DNA of 64,000 nucleotides from Isoetes taiwanensis (GCA_021234155.1 JAJEKV010000006.1:22789653-22853652); one strand, 5' to 3'. Positions 1-12,700 are shown, counted from the stretch's first letter. Translations and numbers: made by a program. The notes: generated from the letters alone by a model not told the origin.

Positions 1-1164
1 TTATTGTACTTCAGTTACGTATTGCTCATCAATATTGAGGAGAACACAAATAAAAATCAAACACATGGTGATTTTGCAACAACTCCGGAGGCAGTTAACC
101 ATCTTGCTATTCCAGCGATTAAGAGTGGACAGAAACTTTTAGCAAACTAAGATACCCATGGTTAGATAATTGAATATGTTAGTACGATGGATGATAATAT
201 CCATGATAGGATTGAAGCAATTCCAAGTAGATTCTTTTATGAAAGTTGCCCCAGTGGAGCCAGCTTCCAAGGGATTGGGAGAAAATGTATGGAGTAACTA
301 AAATTATATACCTGATTATTGACAAATATCAACATATTGGAGCCGTTTGCATTGAGTTAGACCAGGATTCGGTACTAGGATAATCATCGACCATGTATAT
401 ATAAATAACTCCATAATAATAAAATAAATGGAGTCAGTGAGAGAAGCAATCCTAACAAGTCCCAGGCCAACATTGAATGGCATCCACTTTCGAAAGGTGT
501 GACTATTTCAAGAAGGTAATAATCGAAGGGAGAAATTTCTAGATAGTATTTAATTACTTCGTCTTTTTTTGTAGTCCGAAATGTCATGATGACGAAACAT
601 GTAGCCATAAATTGTATAAACAATTCATTGTAGCCAGCCTTTATCTCCTAGATGGTAGACATCTCTAAGAGAGGAAGTTTCTTAAGTTTAAGTGAGACCA
701 ATCAGCATAGCAAGTAGGGCAATCATGCATCCCAAACGAAAGAAAAGTAGGGTGACATAAGCCTTGAATAGAACGATTTGAGCATGGACCCACGAAGTCA
801 TGGATATTGGAAAGTATGACCTTATAGTTGGTTGGAAGCCAAGCTAAAGCAATGATCGGCCCGAAGCATGAAATTTTGATTATGGCTTTGAATGGCAAGA
901 CGTGTCAAAGATAAAGAAATTGCTTCCATGTCTGGGTGCATGTTAGTAAAAGATTATTTAAGTGCATCATGAGGGATGAGGTTGAGTACATTCTCAAAGC
1001 GGAAGCCATCGACCTCGGCAACAATAATATAAAAAGAAAAAAATGCTACGTCCGAGCACGGTTACTAGGCCAATTGCAAAGCTAATCAAAGGAGTTCCAT
1101 GATATAATTTTGGATGAAATCCAGAGAGTTTCTAGCAGCTTTAAAGAAGAGTGTGAAACTACTA
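1..1164. other. No recognisable gene
   Basis: I see no open frame with family resemblance here. It lies directly upstream of the Ty3/gypsy reverse transcriptase relic in the same orientation, so it may be the eroded gag/protease part of that element, but no zinc knuckle or protease motif is readable. Confidence 0.4.
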
Positions 1165-2345
1165 TTGCACCAGATGTGGCCCGATCAACAAGGCTCCTTA
1201 TAGAATAATCTCTCCCAGAGCTAAGCGGAGATCAAGCGGTTGAAGGAGGTGCTTGAGCATAGATTCATTCGGCCCCTAACGGGTCACCCTTCAAGGCAAA
1301 TATTCTCTCCGTAAAGAGGAAGATGGAAATCTAAGGATGTGATCGACCATCCAGCGACTTAACATCACGGATGATAAAGAACAAGTATGCCTTGCCAAGG
1401 GCAAATCAAGGGTAGATGATTTGATGGACTAAGCCAGACTAATGTATTCTCAAGATCCCTAAGATTCGGGCATCATCAAATAAGGATCAAGGAGGAAACC
1501 ATCTATAAGGCAGCTTTTAGAATGCGGTGTAGTCACTATGAGATTACAATGATGCCTTTTGGATTAATGCTTTGGCAACATTTATCACGACTAACGAATG
1601 ATGTCTCCGGCCAACTTTTGGGCCAATTTGTTATCATCTTCTTCAATGACATTCTAATCTACAATAAGTCCATGGAAGAATGCATGGGTTATTTGAAAGT
1701 GTATTAGAAAAGTGTCTCAAAGGGCTATTTTGCGACAAGTAGGGTGGAATACTTGAAGCACCTTTGTCACATTGAAGGAATCTCCATTGATGCGGTAAAG
1801 ATTGAAGGCATAGTAGATTGGCCAACACCAAAGAACTTCCTCGAAATGAGAACCTTTCTAGGCACATGGGTTACTATAAGTTTGTAAAAGATATTGCTAA
1901 GTGGGCGTCCCTTTGTCGGATCTCATTAAGCATAAGAAAATAAAAATACCGAGTTGCACATTAAGCTAGAGAATGCCCCAACTTCTTTGAAAGCTCCTTG
2001 ACTCTGGCGCCGGTGCTCACCGTACCGAGATCCAAATAAGAATAAGCTTGGCGTAATGGATGCAAGAAGGAAAAGTAATGGCATAGGACTCCAAGAAGAT
2101 AAACAACATCGAGCAACATCATCAACCCATGATCAAGAATGTCTAAGGGTCGTAAGAGCTTTACATATATGGATGCATTATTTGTTGGTAGGCGATTTGA
2201 TGGGATCTGATCCACCAAAGCCTCAATATATCTTCACGCAACCACTCCTCAATTTGAGGCAAAGGTGTTGAATGGAATTTCTTGAAGAGTATGACTTGAG
2301 ATAACCTATAAACCGAGGCAAGTCAAAGCGTGGTTGTGGGCGCAC
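1165..2345 (+). mobile_element. Ty3/gypsy pol relic (reverse transcriptase and RNase H)
   Basis: This is a decayed reverse transcriptase plus RNase H of a Ty3/gypsy LTR retrotransposon, spread over all three plus frames. In order I can read a PYR-SP start of the RT domain near 1190-1220, 'IRIKEETIYKAAFRM' around 1480-1525, then YEITMMPFGL (about 1540-1570), and the catalytic box as FFNDILIYNKS near 1640-1670. That box corresponds to the usual YLDDILIYSKS, so one catalytic aspartate is lost. A 'DWPTPKN' and 'FLGTxGYYKFVKDIAKWASPL' region follows to about 1915. RNase H begins near 2050 with MQEGKVMA, and 'YIFTQPLLNLRQRC' then 'EFLEEYDL' runs to about 2300. Multiple frameshifts and stops make it non-functional. 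Neither LTR was identified for this copy. Confidence 0.85.
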
Positions 2346-3844
2346 TATCTTGGCGACCTTTGAAATGAGAGTGCACTATAATGCCATTTTGATCTTGGCT
2401 AGTGAGTTTATCAACAAGATCGAAGAAGCTTTAGCCACAAAAGCGAGTTCAAAAGAACGTATATGCTAGTCTTTGTAAAGCAAAAAGACAAGGAAAAGAA
2501 ATTTATAAGAAGTATATACGCTGGTCAACTTGCATAAGATCTTGAGCATGCTATAGCAGGACTGTTCATCAATGAATACAAATGATCGTCATGACTTTGA
2601 GCCCAATCTCTGAAAAATTAAGATCAAACAAGAATCTTGAAAGGACAAAAATGATCCACAACCACGACAATAATTAGTATAGAAGAAATGATTAGCAACA
2701 AGCCTCGATCACGAAGTCTCCGGTCTCAAGCAACAAGCCATCGTTGCTCTTCTTTAATGCTCTTCTTTCATCCGACTCTTCATGAAAGAAGGCTTTGAGT
2801 CTCTCCAAAGCGTGAGGGTGGTTGCACATCCTGCGGCTCTCAACCAACACACTCGTTGAGCTTTTGTTTGGCGGGGTCACTTTGGATCCTCGGCACACCA
2901 CCACGAAAGTGATGCTCTTCTTTCATCTAGCTCTTCTTTCATCTTGCCATCATTGCCCTCAAAAGATCCCTCCACCATGGCCACGTCGCCCTACCTGCTT
3001 TGCATGAAAATCCCACAAAAGTAGAATCCCTTAGTTCATAAAAAGAACCTATAAAAAATAACAAACCACAAGACATTTGAAAATCCAAAGCCATATTTTT
3101 GACATCATCATTATACGATTTTGGCATACTTATACCTGTCAAAACCATATAAAATCATATGTAACACCTGCTCCTTTTGGTGTGTGTTTATTAATTCAAG
3201 TTTGGGCAAATGAAAAACAGTTATTTATTGTTGGGGTTTGGCAGGCAACTAGAATGCTGCATTAGAATGAATGAATGAATGAATGCCTCATTAGAGATGT
3301 AAGTCTTTTTGTACTATTGCTCACATTTGCTTTTAAGGTGCATCCCCAATAGCTGCCTCATATAATGATTATGGTATAATGGTTTTTCCCATTGTTGGTT
3401 AAAACCATTGTTAAACGCTAAAATATTGTTGTCCTTATTCAAAAAGAATGTTAAAGGGGCGGTCTGCAAACATTTGGAATATTTACATAGAAGTTCCTAG
3501 AGAACTCTATGCATGTCATCACAAGCACAAATGCTTAGAATTAATATCTCTTGAGTTTATACCGTCGGCTCCTATTGGATGTCGCATGAGCATGCTTAGC
3601 TTCTATGGCGTTGAATTCATGTGACATGGAAAAAAAAAGAGATAAAGGGAAGAGCTACAACAAGAGTTGCGGGTTATGTACTAAAAAAGCATGATTTTAG
3701 ATAGTAGAAAGCGAGGGACGAGAAAAAGGGACTAACTTCTGATCACTAAAAGAAAACACATTTATAATTTATAATGGTGGCATATCGTAAACAAATTTGG
3801 ATATACAACGGTTCATTCAAATTGGGAAAACTATGAATACTTGG
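2346..3844. other. No recognisable gene; short (GAAT)n at about 3264-3285
   Basis: The first few hundred bases could continue the gypsy pol, but no integrase motif is readable. The rest shows only short open frames without family features and a five-copy GAAT run. Confidence 0.4.
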
Positions 3845-4690
3845 GAAAGTAAAGGTATATAGTTGTATATGTTGGAGATTTCCATGCGAGAACAAGAGAG
3901 AGAATCTAAATTAATAACACCAAAATTAAGTGAAGGGATTGTTCAGGAGCTGAGCTTTGAACACATTCGGTCGATGGCACAAAGCGGATAAATAGGAATG
4001 ATGCTAGTTGACATATGCACAAAAGCGAGAAATGATAATATGCAAGCAGGGGTTAAGAAATGGAGGCGTCGGGGAGGATTCACATGTCAAGCGTGTCGAG
4101 AGAAAAGTATAGTGGATTACGTCTTTAGCCCGCAATTGACAAAGCAAGGATCAAGGACATCAAATTCTTTGGAATGGCTGGTAGGGACAAAGAAAGACAC
4201 ACAAGCCGATTAGAATTACGGTCAAGATCAGAAATCTTGAGGCAATAGAACAAGAAGAAGGATTGTCAAGTGCGATTACAAACTTGACCCAAGCAAGATG
4301 GAAGAGTTCAAAGGACTAGTAGATACCATGGTAGCGGGGGTGACAAAGCGGAGATTCTCTGAAAATGGGAAGATGTTGAATGAGATATTAGCGGGGGCAT
4401 GCACACTAATATATGGCCGACACTAAAAGGAACGAGAATCAAAAGGTCGAAATAAGAAGGGCAAGATGGTATAATTAGGGTTATATGAGGGCATGGAAGA
4501 AGGCAAAGCTATGGAAAGGGATGGAGAGATACTAGGAACTATCTGAAGCTAATAATAAAAAGAAAGAAGTAGATATTTATATGGAAACAATAGGAAAGAA
4601 AAGTATACGGATAAAGAAACACCCAAGGGACTTTTGGAAGGTGTTGAAGAAGAAGCAAAAAGGTATCAAAATAGCGGATCAAAGAATATC
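3845..4690 (+). mobile_element. LINE endonuclease and pre-RT region relic
   Basis: This is a degenerate segment of a non-LTR retrotransposon ORF2. An apurinic-type endonuclease signature VGDFHART (consensus GDFNAR) lies at 3871-3894. It is followed by a 'RNxxMLVDICTKAR' segment near 3995-4030, 'SIVDYVF' near 4110-4130 and a remnant of the C-terminal region to about 4215. Near 4615-4665 the pre-RT linker 'HPRDFWKVLKKKQKGI' is readable. The reverse transcriptase itself is absent: the homology stops about 20 bp before an 18S rRNA fragment. Stops and frameshifts occur throughout. The call rests on the order of motifs rather than on one long open frame. Confidence 0.7.
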
Positions 4691-4707
4691 GTGATTGAAG
4701 CAAGCTG

Positions 4708-4935
4708 CATCGGCCTTTTATCGATAAATGCATCCCTTCCATGGGTGGGGACTTGGTGCCGCGTATTAGCTCTAGAATTACTACGGTTGTCCAGAGTAGT
4801 AAGATACCATCAAATAAACTATAAGCGATTTAATGAGCCATTCGCGGTTTCCGCGATTACAAGGTAGCTTATACTTACACATGCATGGCTTAATCTTTGA
4901 GACAAGCATATGACTCTTGGCGGGATCAACGGGTA
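4708..4935 (-). pseudogene. 18S rRNA 5'-end fragment (pseudogene)
   Basis: Read on the minus strand, this matches the first roughly 220 nt of plant 18S rRNA, from the first helix (around 4935) to the stretch after the conserved 'TCTAGAGCTAATAC'-type segment. Long near-identical blocks include the 'AAGCCATGCATGTGTAAGTA' part and the 'GAATGGCTCATTAAATC' part. It differs from a functional gene by several small indels and substitutions: the first GAUCCUGCCAG is altered and the 'CAGACTGTGAAACTG' portion is scrambled. The fragment is isolated, with no ITS or 28S nearby, so it is a dispersed rDNA pseudogene rather than part of an rDNA array. Confidence 0.9.
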
Positions 4936-6210
4936 GCTTCCATAAAGGGACATGACCATCCACCCACACACAGGTGGAGGGCTATGAAGAGGTCACTTAA
5001 ACAAACTATCTTGGGCAAAGCGGAATGAATAAGCTGTTCCCAAAGGGTAACATTGAGAAAAGTTCACACCCAATGAAGTAGAAAGAAGCGGTGTACCAAC
5101 TAAACAACAATCGACACCGGATTCAACAAACATCTTTAAAAGCGGAGGTCAAAATCCATTGCTAGTAGTATCAAGGATATTCAACTCAGGTGCTCAGGAC
5201 GGACTCCTCGCTAAGCCCGGCAATGTAGCAAGGTAATTTCACTACTTAAAGGTGGTGATCTAGCAATCCGCGCAATATGAGAACAATTATGATGTGTAGT
5301 GGAATGGCCAAGTGGTACATCAAAGTGATAGAAATAAGGACTACGGAATGGGTGGAAATAAATCGAAAACAAGCGTTAGAACATGCGAAATTAGGGCCAA
5401 ATAAGCACAATTTCATTATAATGGAAAAAATTTTTAGTAAACTGGAATTTTTTTTTGTAGACTGCTATCTTGAGGGGTTGTATACACGTGTCACGATGCC
5501 GTGTATCATACATATGTTGTGTACACTATATGAATATTTAGAAAACATATTAACCGTTATCATACATCAACTTCTAAACACAATATGTATGATAGATAAC
5601 AAAGGTTCTTTGGAGACCATGGTAGTATGGTCAGCCCCTTCCCTACTGAGTCTAACCCACCCGGTGGGTTAGGAACCCGAGCTCCGCGTGTATCGGCCTG
5701 CTTGTATCCCACGGATATATTACCTAGACAATATAAAAGTAATTCCACATAATGAATGTCCGCGGAAGAAGAAGCGGACCCAACTCCACAAAGTTGTTGT
5801 ACTCGTAGTACTTGTTAATAAGGCCATACATACATCCCTTACTAATTTCATGAATGACCTACGGTATGTATTGATCCAAAGAATGTGCATAATAACCGGA
5901 AAAAGCACAACCCTCAAGCGGGTGTAGCATCTCGTCCGGATGAGAGGAGGGTTCAAAATTCCCACTAATGTAAGTCTCCTCCGGCATTCAGATGGATTTC
6001 CATCAGTGGTTCATGACCACAAGGAAATCGCTCGAGAATAAAGTTGATCAACTCCCTTGCAAGCTCTTTGGTGGGACTATGGTGCAACCTCCACTCCAAG
6101 AAATGGTCAAACCATTCATCTTAAATTAGGCCACAAAGAATGCAGGGGCATGCTTGCAAGCTTTACAGTAGCCCGGGGAGGATTGCGTCGAGGAGATTAA
6201 TCATTTGCAA
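4936..6210. other. No recognisable gene
   Basis: The longest open frame (131 codons, 5277-5672 plus) has no recognisable domain and an unremarkable composition. I see no repeat ends or RNA genes. Confidence 0.35.
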
Positions 6211-6345
6211 AAGCAAACAAAGGAGCAAGGAACACGAACGGACAAAGGAACAAGGAGCAAGGAGCAAGGAACCGGGGGCGGGGGGAGCAAGGAACACAAA
6301 GAAAGGACATGAAGCAAGGAACAAGGAGCGAGGAGAAAGGAATAC
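6211..6345. repeat. Purine-rich minisatellite (GGAGCAA-like units)
   Basis: About 135 bp are built from irregular copies of AAGGAGCAAGGAAC-type units. All purine-rich bases are on the plus strand. Open frames across it on both strands are consequences of the repeat. Confidence 0.75.
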
Positions 6346-7100
6346 GGAACCTGAGAACCGCAAGGTGAGGAGGGAAGCGGGTTTACTAAATTAGGTGGGT
6401 GAGAAGTGAAAGCAAAGGTGAAAGAGTTTATAGCTGCGGATCAATAATCTTTGAAGTATTATACCAATAATCTTTGAAGTATTATCTTATACCAATAAAG
6501 CGGGTTTAATTAATTGGATGAGAATAACACAATTTTGAGAATTTCAAGCATAGCTAATTTGCTCAAACACGAATACTTTCACCTACTTAAATTAAGATAC
6601 ATGATTAGATTGAAAAATGGTTCTTGGCGTCTGCGCCATCGTTAGCGGCTAGGGCGGCCGTGGGAGAGAGACCGCCCTTCTCTCCCACAATCCAAAGCCT
6701 TGCCCTTGCTCCGATGATGAAGATTCTTACTGCGTAAGGCTAGCGGGGCATGGCCGAAATTCTTAGTTTAGAAATAAAGGGATTCAAGATGCGCTTTGGA
6801 TGCACATTCTTTCTTCTTTACGGCGGCTGTCGAGTCTTGGTTTGTTGTAACGGTAACCTAAGCGTGGTTCTTCTCTTTGATGCTTGCATTATGTCCGTTT
6901 TCCTTTCTTGGTTATGGTCACGCTGAAAGGGCAAATGGGACACTGGCCTATAAGGTGAAGAGGAGAAGAAGTTTCTCGGTCGAATCCGTGTGGAAAGATG
7001 CATTAGAATATATAATTCTTGCGGTGAAAATGGTGCGATAGATATTTCTTGATAAAATTTTAGTTATGCCGTTTTTCCCTTCACTCTTCCTTGCTAGCGG
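6346..7100. other. No gene; short direct duplication at 6445-6498
   Basis: The words AATAATCTTTGAAGTATTAT and TATACCAATAA occur twice in tandem near 6445-6498. A small GC-rich self-complementary segment lies near 6648-6690. Nothing else is recognised. Confidence 0.4.
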
Positions 7101-7867
7101 GGAAGATCCGGTTTACATTATAGAAGATAAGAAAGATTCGGTTGCTTTGGGAAATTGTGCGGTTAATCAAATTGTTGGCTTATATTGAAGAGGGAGGGAT
7201 AACATATATATAGCAGTAGCCAGATTGAGCACAGAAGCACTCAGGTTGCTTTTTATGCACTGCAAAGCTTGATAAGCCACACAAATTCTGAAGTTTGTGT
7301 GAAACTTTTTTCTTGATCTTAGAAGTACCTTGGCTCCATATGGAATTAGCATGCCATGCGGGATCTTGCCAAATCTCGAGCTTGTGCACTCAAATCTTTG
7401 AAGTTTTGGGTGTAACTTTAGTACTGATGCCAAAGTATCTTGTCTTTCCATATGGAATTAGCATGCTATGTCAGATACTACCAAGTTTGTGCATGTGCTT
7501 CCTCAGGTACTAATATGCTGTTTTGTGTTATATTTATTTCTTTGCCTTATAATCTCGGTCGCACATCTTACGTATTATTTCAGCAATTCAAGTTATTTGT
7601 GTGTTTCTCGGAACAAGAGGAGTTATTTAGAGCCATTAGCTCTTCTTGATCATCTTAAACTTACGGTTCGGATGTGGAGAGATATTTTTGCGCCTTAATG
7701 TAGATCTGCTATTAGAGCTTCTAATAAGCTTCTGCGAAAGGGAATGAAGATGTTGAGTCTACTCTGTAGTAGTTCTCTTCTTGTAATGAGGCATTGTATT
7801 TTGTATTCTATATAGTATAAAAAAAAACACCTCCGTTCCCTCAAAAAAAAAAAAAAAAAAAAAAAAA
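7100..7867 (+). mobile_element. Retroposed sequence ending in poly(A)
   Basis: An unrecognised plus-strand sequence ends in a pure A run at 7843-7867, preceded by TTGTATTCTATATAGTATAAA and a CCTCCGTTCCCTC segment. This arrangement is typical of the 3' end of plant L1-like LINEs or retrocopies. No coding domain is readable, so I cannot say whether it is a LINE tail or a processed transcript. Confidence 0.45.
7289..7505 (+). repeat. Imperfect tandem duplication, about 110-bp period
   Basis: Two adjacent copies share 'CCATATGGAATTAGCATG' followed by CYATGYSRGATMYT and AAATCT/AAGTTT blocks, and each ends in GTGCAYGTGC/TGTGCACT-type sequence. The copies begin near 7289 and 7398. Confidence 0.6.
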
Positions 7868-8054
7868 GGGATACATGATTATGCATGATACTTACGTGTA
7901 TTTGACACTTGTACATGCCCAATAATGGTGCTACAATCTACACCAATAATTCACATCAATAATTCTATGATTAGAAAAGCAGCTCCATTCGGTGGTAGAA
8001 GTCATTCATTTCCCATGGCTTATCGCCTGCTACGTCCGGATCATATCGAGAGCA

Positions 8055-8175
8055 ATATCTAGCATAATAACGAGGGTTACTTTTAGATTTTTAGGCGGCT
8101 TTTTTAGCATGGTTTTCTATGATTTCATCGTTGTATTCGTTGAGGTGTACTAAATAGTATTTCTAGAGTGCACCC
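8055..8175 (+). repeat. Dispersed repeat, copy 1 (copy 2 at 61567-61710, minus)
   Basis: This segment contains 'AATATCTAGCATAATAACG', 'TAGCATGGTTTTC' and 'ACTAAATAGTATTTCTA'. The reverse complement of 61567-61710 carries the same blocks in the same order, including 'ACTAAATAGTATTTCTAAAG'. In the second copy it lies just downstream of a LINE-coding fragment, so it could be LINE 3' untranslated sequence. Confidence 0.65.
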
Positions 8176-8232
8176 TTTATGGGCCGTTAATTTTAGTTGG
8201 CTGAAACAATCCGAGGGTTGTTGTCTTTCTCT

Positions 8233-8340
8233 GCATGTGTTTGTGCATGAACACTGCGCATGTGTATGCATGTGCATGTGTGCATGTGCATGTGTACTAT
8301 GCATGTACAAGTGCATGTCCAAGTGCATGTGCATGTGTAC
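8233..8340. repeat. CATGTG/GCATGT simple-repeat tract
   Basis: An alternating purine-pyrimidine tract built from TGCATGTGCATG-type words, about 105 bp long. The Met/Cys/His-rich open frames across it are artefacts of the repeat. Confidence 0.8.
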
Positions 8341-8399
8341 CTGCCCTCTTGGATTCTTGTTGTCGGAGTGGATTTTTGCTGACGGCTTGCTCACACTTA

Positions 8400-9890
8400 C
8401 AAAGGTATTTATTTTTTAATGTTTCTTCAGCTAGCATAATGGTTTTTTTTACAAGGTATTGGTTTCTTGGTTCTACAATGCAATCTTTGCAAAACCCACC
8501 TTTGTTTCCTTCCCTTTATACATTCTAAGATTTCTTTGCCGATTCAAAAAGAGTTTAGAGTTTAGATCCTCTGTTTGCTTCCAACTTCTTGGATATTCCT
8601 GGCCTGCTGGATTGTCCATAGTAGCCAGCCTCCAGCTTCAGTCAACAAACGGATTCTTGTGCACACAACAGCTTGGGGATTATTCCGCCCTTTTAAAGTC
8701 GTCTTGGTCCGGTCAAACAATGGCCACAAGAATGCATTTATATTGTAGGTTTGGAACTTTAATCGAACTAGAAGGTGAATCATGCATTACATTTAAGCTA
8801 GAGATGGAGCATCAAAATCATATGGATTGATAAACAATGGTTTCATTGTGAAAAGAAATAGCTATAGCTGAAGTAACAACACGTGGAATGCTAACAGAGC
8901 AAGCTTGCTTCAAAACCTCTACCCTTGATCTCGTTTCACCGACTGTTATAGGAAACCTACTCCACATCACCAAACTGGCCAATTCTCTTCACCTGTTAAA
9001 CCAAAGCCAGACAACCCGTGAGAAAGTGTCACTGGTTCTTTATGAACCTCACCAATTGTTATTCGAAATAATGTTGTTGTTGTTGTCTTCCATGCAATGG
9101 TTTGTGAATAAAACATTATAGTCGAGCATATCAATGTCTAAAGCTTTTGTTCGATTCAATTTTATTTAGCTACTAAAGGTTTGTGAATAAAACATTATTG
9201 TAGAGCATATCAATATCAAAAGCTTTTATTTGATTCAATTTTATTTCACTAGTAAAATTCTATTTTCTAAATTATTTTTAATCTAACCAATTTCTTTCCT
9301 TTATGTTCATGCAAACTATAGAATCTCCCAATCCATCAATTCCACATGACATTCCTCCGATGCCTGAAGTCAACACGATGTTGATCCAAACATTATTACT
9401 ATACCAGAGAACCCAATAAATGAGGATCAAGTTCAATTAGTCCCACCACCATCGATTGCAACCACCACACACGGGTGAAGACCCTATTGATGTGTTGTCA
9501 TTATGGTTGGTTGGACACATCAACTTTCTTCATCCATCTCTACACCATCCCCAAGGCCCGGAATGGCATCATGGAGCCTTTACCTTCCAAAAAGTCACAG
9601 AAAAAACAAAAAGTCTATAATATGGCGCCATTTTTGTCTATTTTTTTGGTATTTTTTTTGCATTTGATATATTGGTTTTTTTGTGTTAAATGCAAGGTTC
9701 AAGTTTCCTCTGTACAACCTATTCGTTGGGAACTTTTCGGCGTTAATGAGTTCATTTGATGCTCTAATTTTACCTGAGTTGCTTTACTTATTTAGCAAAT
9801 GCAATGCAAAGTCTCCTGTTCCATATTTTGTGGATGAAGTTCCAGATTGGAAAGGCTTTGTCAAGGGATATATCCATGATAGCGCCAACT
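8400..9890. other. No recognisable gene; tandem duplication at 9099-9256
   Basis: A 123-codon open frame (8459-8830 plus) has no recognisable domain. Two copies of a 78-bp unit beginning GGTTTGTGAATAAAACATTAT sit back to back at 9099-9176 and 9177-9256 with roughly 10 percent divergence. Confidence 0.4.
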
Positions 9891-12700
9891 TATTCACGTG
9901 CCTTATTCTTGAGAATGCCTAATGCACTAAATGTTCGTTCGTCTTCCATAGACCCAAGAATAAATGATTGACAAAGATCTGCAAGCCTAAAATACTCTGA
10001 CATACGCTCACAAAGCACTTGACTATTGCCAAGTATTATCCACAACTTTGTAATAATTGTTGGATCCTTCTTGAATTCATCGCCAGAGAACTTCTCACAT
10101 TGTGCCCACATAGTTGCACCAAAACAAATAGACTGCTCCTTCAATTTCTTTTCATCCAAAATGCCATTAATCTCTGCCATGCCATTTTGAGATGATGTTT
10201 TACAAAAGTGGCGAGAAATAATCTTCAACCTTCCCTTAAAATCCTCTGTATTCTTTTTAGCTCTCTATCCTTCTCCTCTCTTGTTTCTAGCTCTTTATTC
10301 CTTAGCCAAAATTGTGGATGAACTATGGCGGTAGCTTCCAAGAGCTCATCTAGGTGGGAAAGCGCTCTCTAATTTCATTTGAAACATTGCGGCTACCTCC
10401 TTAAGGTTTTTTCTTACTTTTGTAGTAATGCTTTCTAGATCGGTTTTAGGAGCAGGTGCCCTCCTTACAAATTAGTCCCGCAATTAGATGTTGTTTTGGA
10501 GAATACATGCATGTGGTGCATAATCAAGTAAGATAATATTGATTTTTACTAATTAAAAGCAGAAGATCTACTACGAATCAATCTTGAATGCACTTTCATA
10601 CAAATATTTCCTTTGTTATTGTATCTTAGAGAACTCTTGGGACTATTACTTTCAATATCAAGTAGTTTGTACCACGCTAAGAAGTTGTCTTTATTGTATG
10701 GTACATCCGGTCTGCGAGGAAGAGTATAAGCACCCAAGAGTGGTGCAACCACGGTTTCCTTCTTTGTTGTGTACTTTCGAAAATATACATTGTTTCCTTG
10801 GATGCCATTTTCACGAGCATGTTCATCTCATTTAACATGGGCAGCAAACCTGCGAACAATTTTTTGAAGTCCTTAAAGTCCGTCCTAACGACATTCCATC
10901 AAAGATTTAGAGAACAAAAGCTGACTTCTCTCATTGATTTTAGCAACCAAGTTGCTGCTCCAACTAAATGGCTTTGTTTTGGTTGCGGTTACAATGAAGT
11001 CAAGATAAGCGTGAAGGTGAAATTACAGCAGATTAGGTAGATGGAGACCTATTCCATTCTAGTTCATTGATGGAGCAAAACATATCAACATTCTATTATA
11101 CTAATAAATACAAGCTCCAAGAGATCACAACTCATCAAGAGCGTACACTACATCAAAAAAGCCAAGCACATGCAAGTACCTCACTGAATTTAATGTGGAA
11201 TTCATCCACCAACAAAGGCATATAGAAATTCATGCTAAAAACTAGAAGAAAATAACAGCACAAAATTGTTGTAAGAAGGCGGCATTACCAGCAAGTGTGA
11301 ACAATGTCTTCAAATCCGTGAGGCGAGCTAATAATTCACTTGCCTTATCTGTGTCACCACCTTCATCTACTAATTTGTCCATCAAACCAACAAGTCGCGG
11401 GGATATTCTTCAAGAAGGCGGCTTTCTTTGGAAAATATAAAGATATCCATCTTGTATTCCTTTGTCTTCATAAGCTTTTTGCCTTTAGTTAATCCTTTAG
11501 ACATATCTCCGAATTGCAAGTACACTGCTAACATCATAACATCATCAAAAGAAAATAGAAACCTAAATAAGAGAATGAAAACATGCCTTCAATAACATTA
11601 TCTTTTTGGACTGCGGCAAAAGAACGTGGCTGCACAACTTACAAGTCCTTCAACATTCTCAATGCATTTAAAAATGTCCATAATTTTATATGCCAAATCC
11701 ATCCGATGGGCCATGCAATGAATGGCCAATGCATAAGGGCCAATGTGGTGCGAATTCTCACACATAATCGGTTCGATGTCCTTGCATGGCCGGGCATCCA
11801 TCAACTCAATGCACACAAGTTTCTTGGCAATGTCTTCAAAGGACAATTCTAATTCAGTAACAAGATTCTCCTTCACGATCTCAAATAAGCTTAGGGCCGT
11901 GGCATCCTTTGTCATCTTTGTAACAGCAACAAAGTGTGATTCCCTTTTATGTTTATGTACACAATAAATGGTCATGGAAACCCAAGTGAGGTCCTTTCGT
12001 TGGCCTCATCTAAAGATATTGCAAAATAGTCACATTTCTTTAATGTTTCTATCCGGTCATCTTTGATGACTTCGATCTATTAACTTTACCAAACTCCCAA
12101 CCACCATTTCTTGACCAATGTGATGAAGGCGGGGTTTTGAGTGCCAATTGCAACCAAATCTGACTTAGCATATTCATAATCTAGCATGGGTGATCCCCTC
12201 CTCAAAATATGAAAAGCTGTTTGTATTTGTATGATTTTGCTCCTCATTTTGCTTCTCTAATGCTTTTTATGCAATCTAGGAATTGAATGTTTTACGTTTT
12301 TATCTCCTCTTCCCAAATCCACTTCTTATATAATGCTTCATTCCTAACATGCAAACAATCTGTTCTTTGTCTTCCATCTTACCACACTTTCCTCTTTTCC
12401 ATCCACAATCTTGTTCTCGTATATCTTTCCCAAATGCTTCTCAATTGTGTCCAATTTTGGCTGCATCATTATGAGGGCTGCGATTCTTCCATGAACAAAT
12501 AGAACACCGTGCTAAAACTATTAGTCTGCTGCCTGCCTCTTCCTCATATCTCTCTATGCAAGGGTATATTTCTGCCCAAATTCGGCTGAAATTCCCTTTC
12601 ACTAACAGCCATCCTTTCCTCCCTACGCTTCCTCTTCGTTCTTCTTCCATCTCAATGTCTTGTGGTTCGGTTGAGATTGCGACATTGCCATGCATTCATC
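9890..12700 (-). mobile_element. hAT-superfamily transposase relic (DUF4371 type)
   Basis: This is a decayed minus-strand transposase of the hAT superfamily. From the N-terminal side, a zinc-finger-like segment with CSIC lies near 12480-12560 and a 'SLDEAN'-type strand in shifted frames near 12000-12060. An open frame at 11975-11598 (125 codons) carries 'IGPYALAIHCMAHRMDLA', the typical CxxHxxxL region before the alpha-helical insertion, and ends in FFCRSPKR. The C-terminal dimerisation segment 'SMEDERTFSALGILKNKARE' closes an open frame at 10228-9890. The pieces are in the right order for one protein, but several frames, stops and unreadable gaps separate them. No terminal inverted repeats or 8-bp target duplication were found. 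It cannot encode a working enzyme. Confidence 0.75.

Noticed and set aside
5277-5672. 131-codon plus-strand open frame
   Set aside because: No domain, no upstream signals, and length attainable by chance in AT-rich DNA.
8168-8528. Cys/His/Met-rich frames on both strands
   Set aside because: They derive from the CATGTG simple repeat.
8459-8830. 123-codon plus-strand open frame
   Set aside because: No recognisable domain; the composition is not convincingly protein-like.
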